From Deinococcus sp045062605 (GTDB lineage: Bacteria; Deinococcota; Deinococci; Deinococcales; Deinococcaceae), in NCBI RefSeq assembly GCF_045062605.1, contig NZ_JBJGDW010000011.1, positions 1 to 64,000 of the forward strand: 64,000 nt of DNA, in the 5' to 3' direction. How positions within the stretch are numbered: the stretch's first letter is position 1; each line of letters opens with the position of its first letter. Shown piece after piece: positions 50,702 through 58,489 of this stretch. The notes beneath the pieces were generated by a model that did not search any database, had not been told where the DNA came from, and saw only the letters and a program-made list of their open reading frames with translations. The position numbers and the translations under genes were made by a program.

Positions 50702-50846
50702 AACCCCTCTGCTTCGCAGCTCTGCGAGTCCGCCCCTCCGGGGCACCTCCCCTCAAGGGGAGGCAAGGCGATTCCTGCATGGCACGATCAATTGTCACTC
50801 TTGGCTCCCCTTGAGGGGAGCTGGCAGCGAAGCTGACTGAGGGGTT
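50702..50846. repeat. MITE-like palindromic element
   Basis: About 145 bp bounded by imperfect inverted ends: AACCCCTC...TGCTTCGCAGCT on the left and the complement of CAGCGAAGCTGACTGAGGGGTT on the right. Two internal palindromes, CCTCCCCTCAAGGGGAGG (50746-50763) and CTCCCCTTGAGGGGAG (50805-50820), make a cruciform likely. It has no coding content and sits between the diverging patB start region and the 3' end of the ABC ATPase gene. Similar elements occur in many bacteria; the name of this family is unknown to me. Confidence 0.7.
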
Positions 50847-50855
50847 TCCCTGCCC

Positions 50856-52496
50856 CTACTGCCGCTCCCCTTTTTGCAGCGTCATGCTGACCTCGCCGCT
50901 GCGCCCGCCGGATGCGCCGCCGTGTTCGGAGCTGCCAGTCATCAACAGGCCCAGACCCGTCTCGGTGGCCTTGCTCGCCTCGACCTCGCCCACCACCTTG
51001 CCCTCGTACATCACCAGGATGCGGTCCGCCAGATTCATGACCTCGCCCAGATCGGCGCTGATCAGCAGCACGGCCAGACCCTGATCGCGGGCCTCCACGA
51101 TGCGGGCGTGAATGAATTCGATTGCGCCGATGTCCACCCCGCGCGTGGGCTGGCTGGCCACCAGAATCTTGGGGCCTTTGCGCATCTCGCGGGCCACGAT
51201 CAGCTTCTGGGCGTTGCCGCCGCTGTACTGCCCGGCGCGCAGGCTGGCGCTGCGGGGGCGCACATCGTACTTCTCGCTCAGATCGCGGGCGTTCTTCTGG
51301 ATCACGTCCAGATTCAGGAAGCCAAAGCTCCCGGCGAAGGGCGGACGGTCCTGCTCGCCCAGGATGTAGTTCTCGGCAGTGGTCATGTCCATGATCAGGC
51401 CGCGCTCGTTGCGGTCCTCGGGGACGTGGGAGAGGCCGGACGCCTCCACTTCACGCACGCCCTTCGCCGTCTTGCCCAGATAAGTGATGTTGCCGGTGTA
51501 CTGTGCCAGGCCGGTAATGGCCTCGACCAGTTCGCTCTGACCGTTGCCCTCCACGCCCGCGATGCCCACGATTTCCCCGGCGCGCACCTGAAAACTCACG
51601 CTGTCCACGGCATTGCGGTGTTCACCCCCCACCACCACGTTCTGAATATCCAGGGCGACCTCGCCGGGTGTGGCCTTGTCTTTTTCCACCTTCAGCGTGA
51701 CCTCGCGGCCCACCATCATCTGCGCCAGCGTCTCGGTGGTGGCCCCCTCGGCGGGAATGGTGCCGATCATGCGCCCGTCGCGGATCACGCTGATGCGGTC
51801 ACTGATCTGCAAGACCTCGTGCAGCTTGTGGGAGATAAAGACCACAGCGTTGCCGCTTTTTGCATACTGGCCCACCAGAAACTCGAACAGCTCGTCGGTT
51901 TCGCTGGGGGTCAGCACCGCCGTCGGCTCGTCCAGAATCAGAATGCGCGCGCCCCGGTACAGCGTCTTGAGGATCTCCACCTTCTGCTGCAACCCCACCG
52001 GAAGCTCGCCCACGGTGGCGTCGGGGTCCAGGGCGAAATTAAACTGCTTGATCAGCTCGGCCACTTTCCGGCGCGAGGTGGCGTAGTCGATGGCCCCGCC
52101 CTTCGTCGGCTCCGCGCCCAGGATCACGTTTTCGGTCACCGTCAGCGTTTCCACCAGCATGAAGTGCTGGAACACCATGCCGATGCCGCGTTTGATGGCG
52201 TCGGCGGGATCGTTAAAATTGATCACCTCGCCGTCCACCACGATTTCACCGGAGGTCGGCGGCTGGATGCCGTACACGATTTTCATCAGCGTACTCTTGC
52301 CTGCGCCGTTCTCACCGCACAGCGCGTGAACGCTGCCCCATTTGACCTGCATGGAAATGTCGTCGTTGGCCAGCACCAGCGGAAATCTCTTGGTAATGCC
52401 GCGCAGTTCCAGCGCATTCTCGGACTGGTGCCGGACCTCTTTCAGCACGTCGGGGGCCGGTGCATTGGCCGAGACATTGGACGGTGTGGCGGTCAT
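50856..52496 (-). CDS. BmpA-type nucleoside/sugar ABC transporter ATPase with two ATP-binding domains
   Basis: Duplicated ATPase of the CUT2/BmpA group. Domain 1: GENGAGKSTLMKIVYG, GMVFQHFMLVETLTVTENVILG, PVGLQQKVEILKTLYRGARILILDEPTAVLTP. Domain 2: GVEGNGQSELVEAITG, SHVPEDRNERGLIMDMTTAENYIL, and a signature QYSGGNAQKLIVAREM with LVASQPTRGVDIGA. HFMLV is typical of nucleoside importers (YufO/NupO). No permease or binding protein is adjacent, so it must work with partners elsewhere. Start at 52496 fixed by TACACT 6 nt upstream; the longer open frame to 52664 is not needed. Confidence 0.87.
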   Translation of the reverse strand: MTATPSNVSANAPAPDVLKEVRHQSENALELRGITKRFPLVLANDDISMQVKWGSVHALCGENGAGKSTLMKIVYGIQPPTSGEIVVDGEVINFNDPADAIKRGIGMVFQHFMLVETLTVTENVILGAEPTKGGAIDYATSRRKVAELIKQFNFALDPDATVGELPVGLQQKVEILKTLYRGARILILDEPTAVLTPSETDELFEFLVGQYAKSGNAVVFISHKLHEVLQISDRISVIRDGRMIGTIPAEGATTETLAQMMVGREVTLKVEKDKATPGEVALDIQNVVVGGEHRNAVDSVSFQVRAGEIVGIAGVEGNGQSELVEAITGLAQYTGNITYLGKTAKGVREVEASGLSHVPEDRNERGLIMDMTTAENYILGEQDRPPFAGSFGFLNLDVIQKNARDLSEKYDVRPRSASLRAGQYSGGNAQKLIVAREMRKGPKILVASQPTRGVDIGAIEFIHARIVEARDQGLAVLLISADLGEVMNLADRILVMYEGKVVGEVEASKATETGLGLLMTGSSEHGGASGGRSGEVSMTLQKGERQ

Positions 52497-52502
52497 AGAG
52501 AA

Positions 52503-52508
52503 AGTGTA
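52503..52508 (-). promoter_or_regulatory. -10 box of the ABC ATPase gene (leaderless)
   Basis: TACACT on the minus strand ends 6 nt before ATG 52496. Confidence 0.5.
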
Positions 52509-52528
52509 CGGCAGGCGGCGGTCTGGAG

Positions 52529-52584
52529 GCCGTGTGCTGAAAGCCGTGTGCTGAAAGCCGTGTCCTGAAAGCCGTGTGCTGAAG
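52529..52584. repeat. four tandem 14-bp units upstream of the ABC ATPase
   Basis: Units GCCGTGTGCTGAAA, identical, GCCGTGTCCTGAAA and GCCGTGTGCTGAAG, each 14 bp, without spacers. They begin 20 bases upstream of the -10 box, over the place where a -35 element would lie, and continue away from the gene. Confidence 0.85.
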
Positions 52585-52694
52585 GCCGGATGCAGGCGCG
52601 GCCCGCGCTTCCCCACGCGGTGGGCCTCTGATCGCAGACCCGGCACAACACCAGCCCCTTTCACCGAATGTTAGCCATGCCCCAAAATGCCGTC

Positions 52695-53531
52695 ATGGAA
52701 TCTTTCTGGCTGGCGGTCACCAATCTGGGCCGCGATGAGGTCTTTATCGTGGTGCTGGCGCTGTACACCTGGCTGTGGAATCCGGGGGGCGGGCGCAATC
52801 TGGGCGTGGTCTTCGCGGGCAGCTATCTGGTCAACAGCGCCCTGAAATACGGCCTAAATCTGCCGCGCCCCTTCGCCAGCGATCCCAGCCTCGTTTCGGA
52901 TGCGGCGCGGGCCACGGCAGGCGGGCCGGGGCTACCCAGCGGTCACGCTCAGATGTCGGCCACGCTCTGGGCAGGGATTGCCGCCCAGATGCGGCGGCCC
53001 GGCATGTGGGCCGCCGCAATCACATTGATCGCCCTGATCTCGGTTTCGCGGCTGGCACTGGGCGTGCATTACCCGTCGGATGTGATCGTGGGCCTACTGC
53101 TGGGCGGCATTGCGGCGGCGGTGGCAGGGCGGGTGGCTTTCCCGGATGCCAGAACGTGGCGCTGGGCGGTTCCGGTGGTGGCGCTGCTGATCGCCACATT
53201 CCTGCCCGCCGGAACGCCGCGCGAGTACGGCACTGGTCTGGGCCTGTTCGCCGGATTCTGGTACGCCCGCCCCAACTTCACGCCGCCGCGTGATCTGGCC
53301 GGGCGGCTGATCGTGGGCGTGGCGGGGCTGCTGATCGTGTTCACCGTGTTTTTTGGGCTGGGGGCGCTGCCCGGTGCGGTCAAAGACATCGGGCTGGTGC
53401 GGGCGCTACGCTACGCCGTGCTGGTGGTGGTGGCCGTGGAGGTGGTTCCCGCCGTGCTACGCCGCTGGCTGCCCCGCACGCCCTTGCCTGCTGTGGCCCA
53501 CCCTCAATCTGAAACTGTGCCGCCACGCTGA
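52695..53531 (+). CDS. PAP2-family membrane phosphatase
   Basis: Integral-membrane phosphatidic acid phosphatase-type enzyme. The three motifs are KYGLNLPRP (KxxxxxxRP), GLPSGHAQM (PSGH) and SRLALGVHYPSDV (SRxxxxxHxxxD), each followed by hydrophobic helices; five to seven helices in 278 residues. ATG 52695 is preferred (CAAAAT box 6 nt upstream); ATG 52677 and 52668 are also in frame. Substrate could be lipid phosphates or undecaprenyl pyrophosphate. Confidence 0.85.
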   Translation: MESFWLAVTNLGRDEVFIVVLALYTWLWNPGGGRNLGVVFAGSYLVNSALKYGLNLPRPFASDPSLVSDAARATAGGPGLPSGHAQMSATLWAGIAAQMRRPGMWAAAITLIALISVSRLALGVHYPSDVIVGLLLGGIAAAVAGRVAFPDARTWRWAVPVVALLIATFLPAGTPREYGTGLGLFAGFWYARPNFTPPRDLAGRLIVGVAGLLIVFTVFFGLGALPGAVKDIGLVRALRYAVLVVVAVEVVPAVLRRWLPRTPLPAVAHPQSETVPPR

Positions 53532-53632
53532 GGACGACTCCTTAAACTTTAAGTGAGCGTCATTGCAGTTTCAAAGCAATAAGGACTGCCCTTGAGTTCA
53601 GATCAAGAGATGTTCCGGCTCAAGGAGGTTGT

Positions 53633-54364
53633 ATGCAGCGCACCGTCCGCCTGTCGCTCTGGCTCGCCGTTCCGCTCGCCCTCTTCATCCCCGCCATCTC
53701 GGCACTGGCGCAGTCAAACGGGGGCGCTGCACAGGGTGGGAATACTGTATAGGGTGGGAACACTGCGCCGCCCGCCGGAAATCCCCTGGCCATGACCTTC
53801 AAGGCCCCCGATCCAGCCCACGGCAAGGTACCATCGCACACCTGCCAGGGCTGCCACGGACCGGGGCTGGCCAGCATGAACAGCGCCATTCCGGGGCTGG
53901 CCGGGCAGAACCCCAGCTACACCCGGCTGCAACTCACCGTCTTCCGCGCCAGGCTGCGGCCCAGCGCCGTGATGTGGCAGCAGGCGGCCAAGCTTTCGGA
54001 TCAGGACATCGCGGACATCGCCGCCTACGCCGCAACGCGGCAACCCGGCCCCGCCTGGAAGGTGGGCAGCGCCGACGCCGCTCTGGCCGCCAAGGGCGAA
54101 GCGCTGTTTCAGGCAGGCGACGGCCCCCGTAATATCATCGCCTGCGCCATCTGCCACGGCAGCGACGGGCGCGGGAGCGACTGCCTGGGTGTGGCGAGCA
54201 TCACCAACCTGTCTCCAGACTGTGGCGGCAAGGTTCTGCACGAGTTCAAGGACACCCCGGAATTTGGCATCCCGCATCCCAATGCCATGCGAATCACCCT
54301 GCGTCCCATGACCGAAGAGGACCTGAAGGCCGTCCAGATCTATATCAGCAGCATGGGGAAATAG
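53633..54364 (+). pseudogene. di-haem cytochrome c gene broken by one in-frame amber codon
   Basis: ATG 53633, with an AAGGAGG ribosome site, opens MQRTVRLSLWLAVPLALF, a signal peptide ending ALAQS. TAG at 53750-53752 then stops it. The same frame continues without shift to 54364 through two haem motifs, CQGCH (53843) and CAICH (54143). This is a cytochrome of the c553/cytochrome c4 type, ~240 residues. The TAG lies in a duplicated 18-bp unit where the preceding unit boundary carries CAG (Gln). A restart at ATG 53792 would give a signal-less protein that could not receive haem. Calling it dead assumes no sequencing error and no suppression. Confidence 0.8.
53735..53770 (+). repeat. two 18-bp units inside the cytochrome gene
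   Basis: GGTGGGAATACTGTATAG at 53735-53752 and GGTGGGAACACTGCGCCG at 53753-53770. The first unit ends in the amber codon. Confidence 0.8.
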
Positions 54365-54392
54365 AGCACCGGTCTGGCTCCAGCGCCCACCA

Positions 54393-54719
54393 TCACCGCA
54401 CCCGCACGCTTCGGCTGGCGGGTTGTTTCTTGATCCAGGCCACGAAACGGCGCACGTCCCCGTGGTCCAGCAGGGTGTCCACGGCGCAGTAGTCCTGCGC
54501 CAGTTCGGCGTTGCTGAAGGTGCGGTGCAGGAACTTGTGGCACGGGCCGCACAACATGACCGTGGGCAACCCCGACACCTTGGCCCCGCGCCGCCGCCCC
54601 TGCGAACGCGGGATCAGGTGATGCTCGGTCAGGTGCGGCGCGGCCCGCCCACACAGCGCGCAGGCAGGGGCAGTCTGCGGGGGCGGCGGCCAGGAGGATA
54701 GGGGCAGGCGGCGGGCCAT
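54393..54719 (-). CDS. HNH-fold protein (putative endonuclease)
   Basis: 108 residues. CALCGRAAPHLTEHHLIPRS then LCGPCHKFLHRTF form a zinc-bound HNH module (C20, C23, C57, C60; His33/34 catalytic; H61). The HH-L-I-P-R-S block is typical of the small HNH group. The C-terminal half ends in a basic KKQPASRSVRVR. TATGCT lies 9 nt before ATG 54719. Role in repair, restriction or mobile elements is not shown. Confidence 0.78.
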   Translation of the reverse strand: MARRLPLSSWPPPPQTAPACALCGRAAPHLTEHHLIPRSQGRRRGAKVSGLPTVMLCGPCHKFLHRTFSNAELAQDYCAVDTLLDHGDVRRFVAWIKKQPASRSVRVR

Positions 54720-54765
54720 CGGAGTTGGAGCATAGCCAGCGGGTGCAGGTGCGAGTGTGGCCCAG

Positions 54766-54810
54766 GACAAGAAAACCCAGCGCAAGAAAATTCAGAGCAA
54801 GAAAACCCAG
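54766..54810. repeat. three tandem 15-bp units upstream of the HNH gene
   Basis: GACAAGAAAACCCAG, CGCAAGAAAATTCAG and AGCAAGAAAACCCAG follow directly, ~45 bases upstream of the HNH start. Confidence 0.8.
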
Positions 54811-54868
54811 GCACACGCAAAGGAAGAGTCCGGGAAGTCGCCTCGCCCGACCTTCAGCCCTACCACTT

Positions 54869-55861
54869 CTACAACTTGGTCAGCTTCGGGTATTTCATGA
54901 TCGCCTCGTCCTCGCTCAGGAATTCGCCTGGCGAGTCGGGGCTCCAGACCACCTCGGCGCGGATCAGGTCCGAGGCGTTGACGCTGCTGATGGTTTGCAG
55001 GGCGGCCCGCGCCTCGGCGGCGTTGGTCACCCCGGCGGGGGGCAGGTTCCCCAGCGCGTGCGCGGCCACGGCTATGGTTACGGCCAGATACACGTCGCCC
55101 ACATCGCTCTTGTACTCATAGTTGCCCTGGTGGGTAAAGCCGGTCTTGGGGTCTTTGTTCTGGTAGTTGCTAGTGGTCTGTTCGGTAAAGGCCGAGCGAG
55201 CCTCGGTGGCCCAGGCCCCCACCTGACTGTCGGCAGAGTTGGGCGCACCCTGGGCGCGTTCCACGTTGCCGTAGACCCAGCGTTCGGGGTGGCGCAGGGC
55301 CACCAGCGCGGCTTCCTGAAGCATGCGCGCCAGCCCAGCGTTCGTGTCGGGGTCTCCGTTCTCGGCCACCCGTTGAAAGGCTTTCTTGACCTCGTCTCCC
55401 TCGGCCAGCAGCAGTTGCACGCTGACGGCCTGGGCGGTGCCGCTCAGCGATCCCAGCGCGCCGCCCAGACCCCGTGTGCCGCCTGCCCCACCGGCGCTCA
55501 GGCTGCTGCGCATGTAACCCACCACTATGAAGACCAGCACCCCCACGACGATGATCCCGATCAATCCAGAGCCGCCGCCCCCACCGCCGTAGCCGTAACC
55601 GCCGCCCCCATTGATGATGATCGGCCCGGAGTAACCGCCGCCGGAATACCCGCCACCCCGCGAAAAGCCGCCCCCTGAATTGCCTCCGAAACTGCCACCG
55701 CCGCCGCCGCCACCCGAACTACTGCCGCCGAAACCGCCACCGGACTGCGCCAGGACAGCCCCCGACAGGCCCAGCGCGCCCAGAGACAGCACTAGGGCAG
55801 CCAGCCAGATCAGCAGGCCACGCGATCGGAAACGGCGGGCAGAGGGTCCAGGGACGTTCAT
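54869..55861 (-). CDS. DUF1517-family secreted/membrane protein
   Basis: Signal or anchor segment (LLIWLAALVLSLGALGLSGAVLAQ), then ~65 residues of Gly/Ser-rich repeats, a hydrophobic helix (GLIGIIVVGVLVFIVVGYM) and a soluble C-terminal domain. AVSVQLLLAEGDEVKKAFQRVAENGD, EAALVALRHPERWVYGNVE, TGFTHQGNYEYKSDVGDVYLAVTIAVAAHA and RAEVVWSPDSPGEFLSEDEAI match the DUF1517 pattern known from plastids and cyanobacteria. Function unknown. Length 330. Confidence 0.8.
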   Translation of the reverse strand: MNVPGPSARRFRSRGLLIWLAALVLSLGALGLSGAVLAQSGGGFGGSSSGGGGGGGSFGGNSGGGFSRGGGYSGGGYSGPIIINGGGGYGYGGGGGGSGLIGIIVVGVLVFIVVGYMRSSLSAGGAGGTRGLGGALGSLSGTAQAVSVQLLLAEGDEVKKAFQRVAENGDPDTNAGLARMLQEAALVALRHPERWVYGNVERAQGAPNSADSQVGAWATEARSAFTEQTTSNYQNKDPKTGFTHQGNYEYKSDVGDVYLAVTIAVAAHALGNLPPAGVTNAAEARAALQTISSVNASDLIRAEVVWSPDSPGEFLSEDEAIMKYPKLTKL

Positions 55862-55867
55862 ACCCGC

Positions 55868-55873
55868 AGTCTA
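55868..55873 (-). promoter_or_regulatory. -10 box of the DUF1517 gene (leaderless)
   Basis: TAGACT on the minus strand ends 6 nt before ATG 55861. Confidence 0.5.
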
Positions 55874-55922
55874 CGGCCCAGACGCCGAAGGGGTTCCCAT
55901 ACACCTCCCTCCCGGCGACGGG

Positions 55923-55928
55923 TACACT
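55923..55928 (+). promoter_or_regulatory. -10 box of the 55934 gene (leaderless)
   Basis: TACACT ends 5 nt before GTG 55934. Confidence 0.45.
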
Positions 55929-55933
55929 CGGCT

Positions 55934-56308
55934 GTGACCTCCGAACCCCGATCCACCATTACGCTGACTCCCGACGAGTGGCAAGCCTTTCAGGACCGCC
56001 TGTACGAGCGGGACGACCGTCTGGAACTCCGCGTGCCAGATACCGTGGTGCGGCGCGACGAGACCGTGGACCCCTACGTCCTGAGCGCCCACGCCGAGGC
56101 CCTGCAAAGCGGCGAGGTGGAAGGCGACGTGTGGGGCACCCTGGAAGACATCGACGAGAGCGCCGCAGACGAGCAGGAGGCGTGGGAGAAGATCACGGCC
56201 TTCTACCTGGGACGGGGCAGCGTCCTGGTGCGCGTGACTGGTCTGGACGAGCCGGAAGAGTGGATCTTCACTGAGGAACTGGCCCATCGCCTGGGCCTGA
56301 TCATCTAG
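55934..56308 (+). CDS. hypothetical acidic protein, 124 residues
   Basis: Strongly acidic, soluble. ITLTPDEWQAFQDRLYERDDRLEL, DTVVRRDETVDPYVLSAHAEAL and EDIDESAADEQEAWEKITAFYLGRGSVLVRVTG. No motif I recognise and no export signal. GTG start. Codon use like the neighbours. It precedes the LEA gene by 92 bases but has its own box. Confidence 0.68.
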   Translation: MTSEPRSTITLTPDEWQAFQDRLYERDDRLELRVPDTVVRRDETVDPYVLSAHAEALQSGEVEGDVWGTLEDIDESAADEQEAWEKITAFYLGRGSVLVRVTGLDEPEEWIFTEELAHRLGLII

Positions 56309-56361
56309 GAAACACAGGAGTAGGCTGGCAGTCGCTGGGGTAAACCCGCGCTGAAGTGTGG

Positions 56362-56380
56362 CTCATCTCGCACAGATGAG
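56362..56380. promoter_or_regulatory. inverted repeat at the LEA gene promoter, candidate operator
   Basis: CTCATCT at 56362-56368 and AGATGAG at 56374-56380 are exact complements, 5 bases apart. They cover the expected -35 position of the box at 56388-56393. A regulator bound here would gate the gene. Confidence 0.5.
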
Positions 56381-56387
56381 GGACGCG

Positions 56388-56393
56388 TAGGCT
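56388..56393 (+). promoter_or_regulatory. -10 box of the LEA-like gene (leaderless)
   Basis: TAGGCT ends 7 nt before ATG 56401. Confidence 0.5.
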
Positions 56394-56400
56394 GGTTCTC

Positions 56401-57300
56401 ATGTCAAACCGTAACCCACACTTTCCCATCAAACGTCTGCTGGCTCTGGGCGCACTTATCGGCGCGGGCGCGTATTACTTCAGCCGTGAGCAGAACCGCA
56501 AGGCGCTGGACGCCAAACTGGCCGAACTGGGGCTGAAAGACGCCGCTCAGGATGTGGGCAGCAGCGTGACCAAGGGCTGGGAGAAGACCAGGGATGCCGC
56601 CGCCCAGGCCGGAAACGTGATCGCCGACAAGGCGGGCGAGATCAAGGACGCCGCCGCCGAGGGTGGGGCTGGGGCCGCCGTCGACAAGGCCAAAGAAGTT
56701 GCAGGTGACGTGAAAGCAGCCGTGGGTCAGGCCGCTGGACAGGCTAGGGAAGCGGCACAGGACGTGGGCAAAGAGGCCAAGCAGGAAGGCCAGGACGCCG
56801 CCGCCCAGGCGCAGGACAAGGCCGAGCAGCTCAAGGCCAGGGCTACGGACGCCGTGGACGAGGCCAAAGACAAGGCGCAGGAGGTGGCTGGGCAGGTACA
56901 GGACAAGGCCGAACAGGTGAAAGACAAGGCGCAGGAAGCTGCCGCCGATGCAAAGGATAAGGCCCAGACCACAGCCGCTCAGGCCAGGGAAAAGGCCACG
57001 GACGCTGCAGATCAGGCGAAGGCTGCTGCCCAGGATGCTGGAGCTGCCAGCCAGAACAAGGTTGCCGAAGCCCAGGGCGGCACACGCGACTTCATCGCCG
57101 AGGCCCGCGCGCAGGCCGAGAAGCAGGCGGCCAAGGCTGCCGACGACGCCACCCACCACCAGGGCAGCGATCTAAGCAACAACGCCCGCAACGCTGCGCA
57201 GGGCGTGAAGGCCAATATGCAGAACACCGCCCAGGACGGCCCGCAGAAGACCGCCAACGACGTGAAGAACGCGGCCAGCGAAACCAAGCGCAATCTCTAA
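56401..57300 (+). CDS. LEA group 3-like desiccation protein with N-terminal membrane segment
   Basis: Residues 10-26 (IKRLLALGALIGAGAYY) form one hydrophobic segment. Residues ~40-230 are almost entirely Ala, Lys, Glu, Asp and Gln in 11-residue-type periods (KDKAQEVAGQVQDKAEQVKDK), as in LEA group 3 proteins that fold into amphipathic helices on drying. The C-terminal 60 residues are Asn/Thr-rich. It resembles the LEA76-type desiccation proteins of D. radiodurans. Length 299. Protective function is inferred from composition; the anchor would place it at the membrane. Confidence 0.85.
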   Translation: MSNRNPHFPIKRLLALGALIGAGAYYFSREQNRKALDAKLAELGLKDAAQDVGSSVTKGWEKTRDAAAQAGNVIADKAGEIKDAAAEGGAGAAVDKAKEVAGDVKAAVGQAAGQAREAAQDVGKEAKQEGQDAAAQAQDKAEQLKARATDAVDEAKDKAQEVAGQVQDKAEQVKDKAQEAAADAKDKAQTTAAQAREKATDAADQAKAAAQDAGAASQNKVAEAQGGTRDFIAEARAQAEKQAAKAADDATHHQGSDLSNNARNAAQGVKANMQNTAQDGPQKTANDVKNAASETKRNL

Positions 57301-57320
57301 AGCGCTGCAAGGAAAAAGGC

Positions 57321-57342
57321 CTCCCCATGCGGGGGGTTTTTT
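57321..57342 (+). terminator. terminator of the LEA-like gene
   Basis: CTCCCC at 57321-57326 pairs with GGGGGG at 57331-57336 (one wobble) around ATGC, followed by six T. Confidence 0.85.
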
Positions 57343-57552
57343 CATGTCTCCGAAATTGAGATTCAAGCCTTGCCCTGTCGTCGGGCAGAAATCCACAGAC
57401 AAGCCAGCAGAAGCGGTTATGGGCAGTGAGCTGGACCGTCACTGAGCATTTTTCGGACGGCGAATTTGTGCAGACCCTCACGGCACAGTTTGAAAGGAGC
57501 CAGGAGCGCAGATACTGCACCCCTAACCCCAACCTTTAAACGAGCGTCTGAC

Positions 57553-57578
57553 ACTGGGGAGGCGTAACGTTCCCCAGT
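57553..57578 (-). terminator. candidate terminator of the aldo/keto reductase gene
   Basis: ACTGGGGA at 57553-57560 and TCCCCAGT at 57571-57578 are exact complements, 11 bases past the stop; no strong T-run follows. Bases 57343-57552 hold nothing I can call. Confidence 0.4.
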
Positions 57579-57588
57579 CCTTAAATAC

Positions 57589-58410
57589 TCAGTCCCAGTC
57601 GGGCGCGACGCTGGCCGGGTTGGCGAGGCGTTCGCCCTGACCATCCAGCGCGGCGATCCGTTCCATGTCCTCCTCGCTCAGCTTGAGGTCCAGCGCCTTC
57701 ATGTTGCTTTTCAGATGTTCTCGGCTGGTGGACGACGGAATCACCGAGTAGCCCTGCTGTATGGCCCAGGCCAGCGCCACCTGTGCGGGCGTGGCGTCAT
57801 GGGATTTGGCAATGTCATTCAACACGTCGTCTCCCATCACCTTGCCCACGGCCAGCGTCATATAGGAAGTCAAGTGAATGCCTTCCTGGCGGGCGAAGTC
57901 TGCCAGCCTGCGGTTTTGCAGGTAGGGGTGAATTTCCACCTGATTGGTGGCGATGGGCAGATCGCCCAGCAGATCGCGGGCCTGTTTCAGCAGGGCGATG
58001 GTGAAGTTGGACACGCCGATCTGGCGGGTCAGGCCCTGCGAGTGGGCGTCGGCCAGCGCGCCCAGATATTCCTCGGCACTGACCGGGCCGCGCGGGGCAG
58101 GCCAGTGGATCAGGGTCAGGTCCACGGCGTCCGTCTGAAGCTTATCCAGGCTTTCGCGCAAACTGGGCACCAGTTTGTCGGCGCTGTAGTTGTCAGGCTT
58201 GATCTTGGTGGTGATGTACAACTCGCTGCGGTCCACGCCGCTGCTGGCGATGGTTTCGCCAATTTCGCCCTCGTTGGCGTAACCCTGTGCGGTGTCGATC
58301 ACGCGGTAGCCCACTTCCAGCGCGTCACGCACGGAATCCCTGACCACCTGATCTTTCAGGCGAAAGGTTCCCAGTCCGAAGGGCGGCACGGTCCAAGTTG
58401 ATGCAGTCAT
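57589..58410 (-). CDS. aldo/keto reductase
   Basis: NADPH-dependent (beta/alpha)8 carbonyl reductase. The catalytic tetrad appears as GYRVIDTAQGYANE (Asp and Tyr), YITTKIKPDN (Lys) and LTLIHWPAP (His). IGVSNFTIALLKQ, VEIHPYLQNRRLADFARQ and VIPSSTSREHLKSN line the cofactor site. Length 273 matches DkgB-like enzymes. Substrate unknown. Confidence 0.9.
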   Translation of the reverse strand: MTASTWTVPPFGLGTFRLKDQVVRDSVRDALEVGYRVIDTAQGYANEGEIGETIASSGVDRSELYITTKIKPDNYSADKLVPSLRESLDKLQTDAVDLTLIHWPAPRGPVSAEEYLGALADAHSQGLTRQIGVSNFTIALLKQARDLLGDLPIATNQVEIHPYLQNRRLADFARQEGIHLTSYMTLAVGKVMGDDVLNDIAKSHDATPAQVALAWAIQQGYSVIPSSTSREHLKSNMKALDLKLSEEDMERIAALDGQGERLANPASVAPDWD

Positions 58411-58489
58411 CCCGGTATGATGCCGCGCCGGGAGGAAGGGGACAAGAACCGTTTTTCTTCATGCGAGTTTCTCGGTTTCTCTACCGCGC

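Noticed and set aside
52529..52584. CRISPR-like array
   Set aside because: The 14-bp units have no spacers between them; it is a simple tandem repeat.
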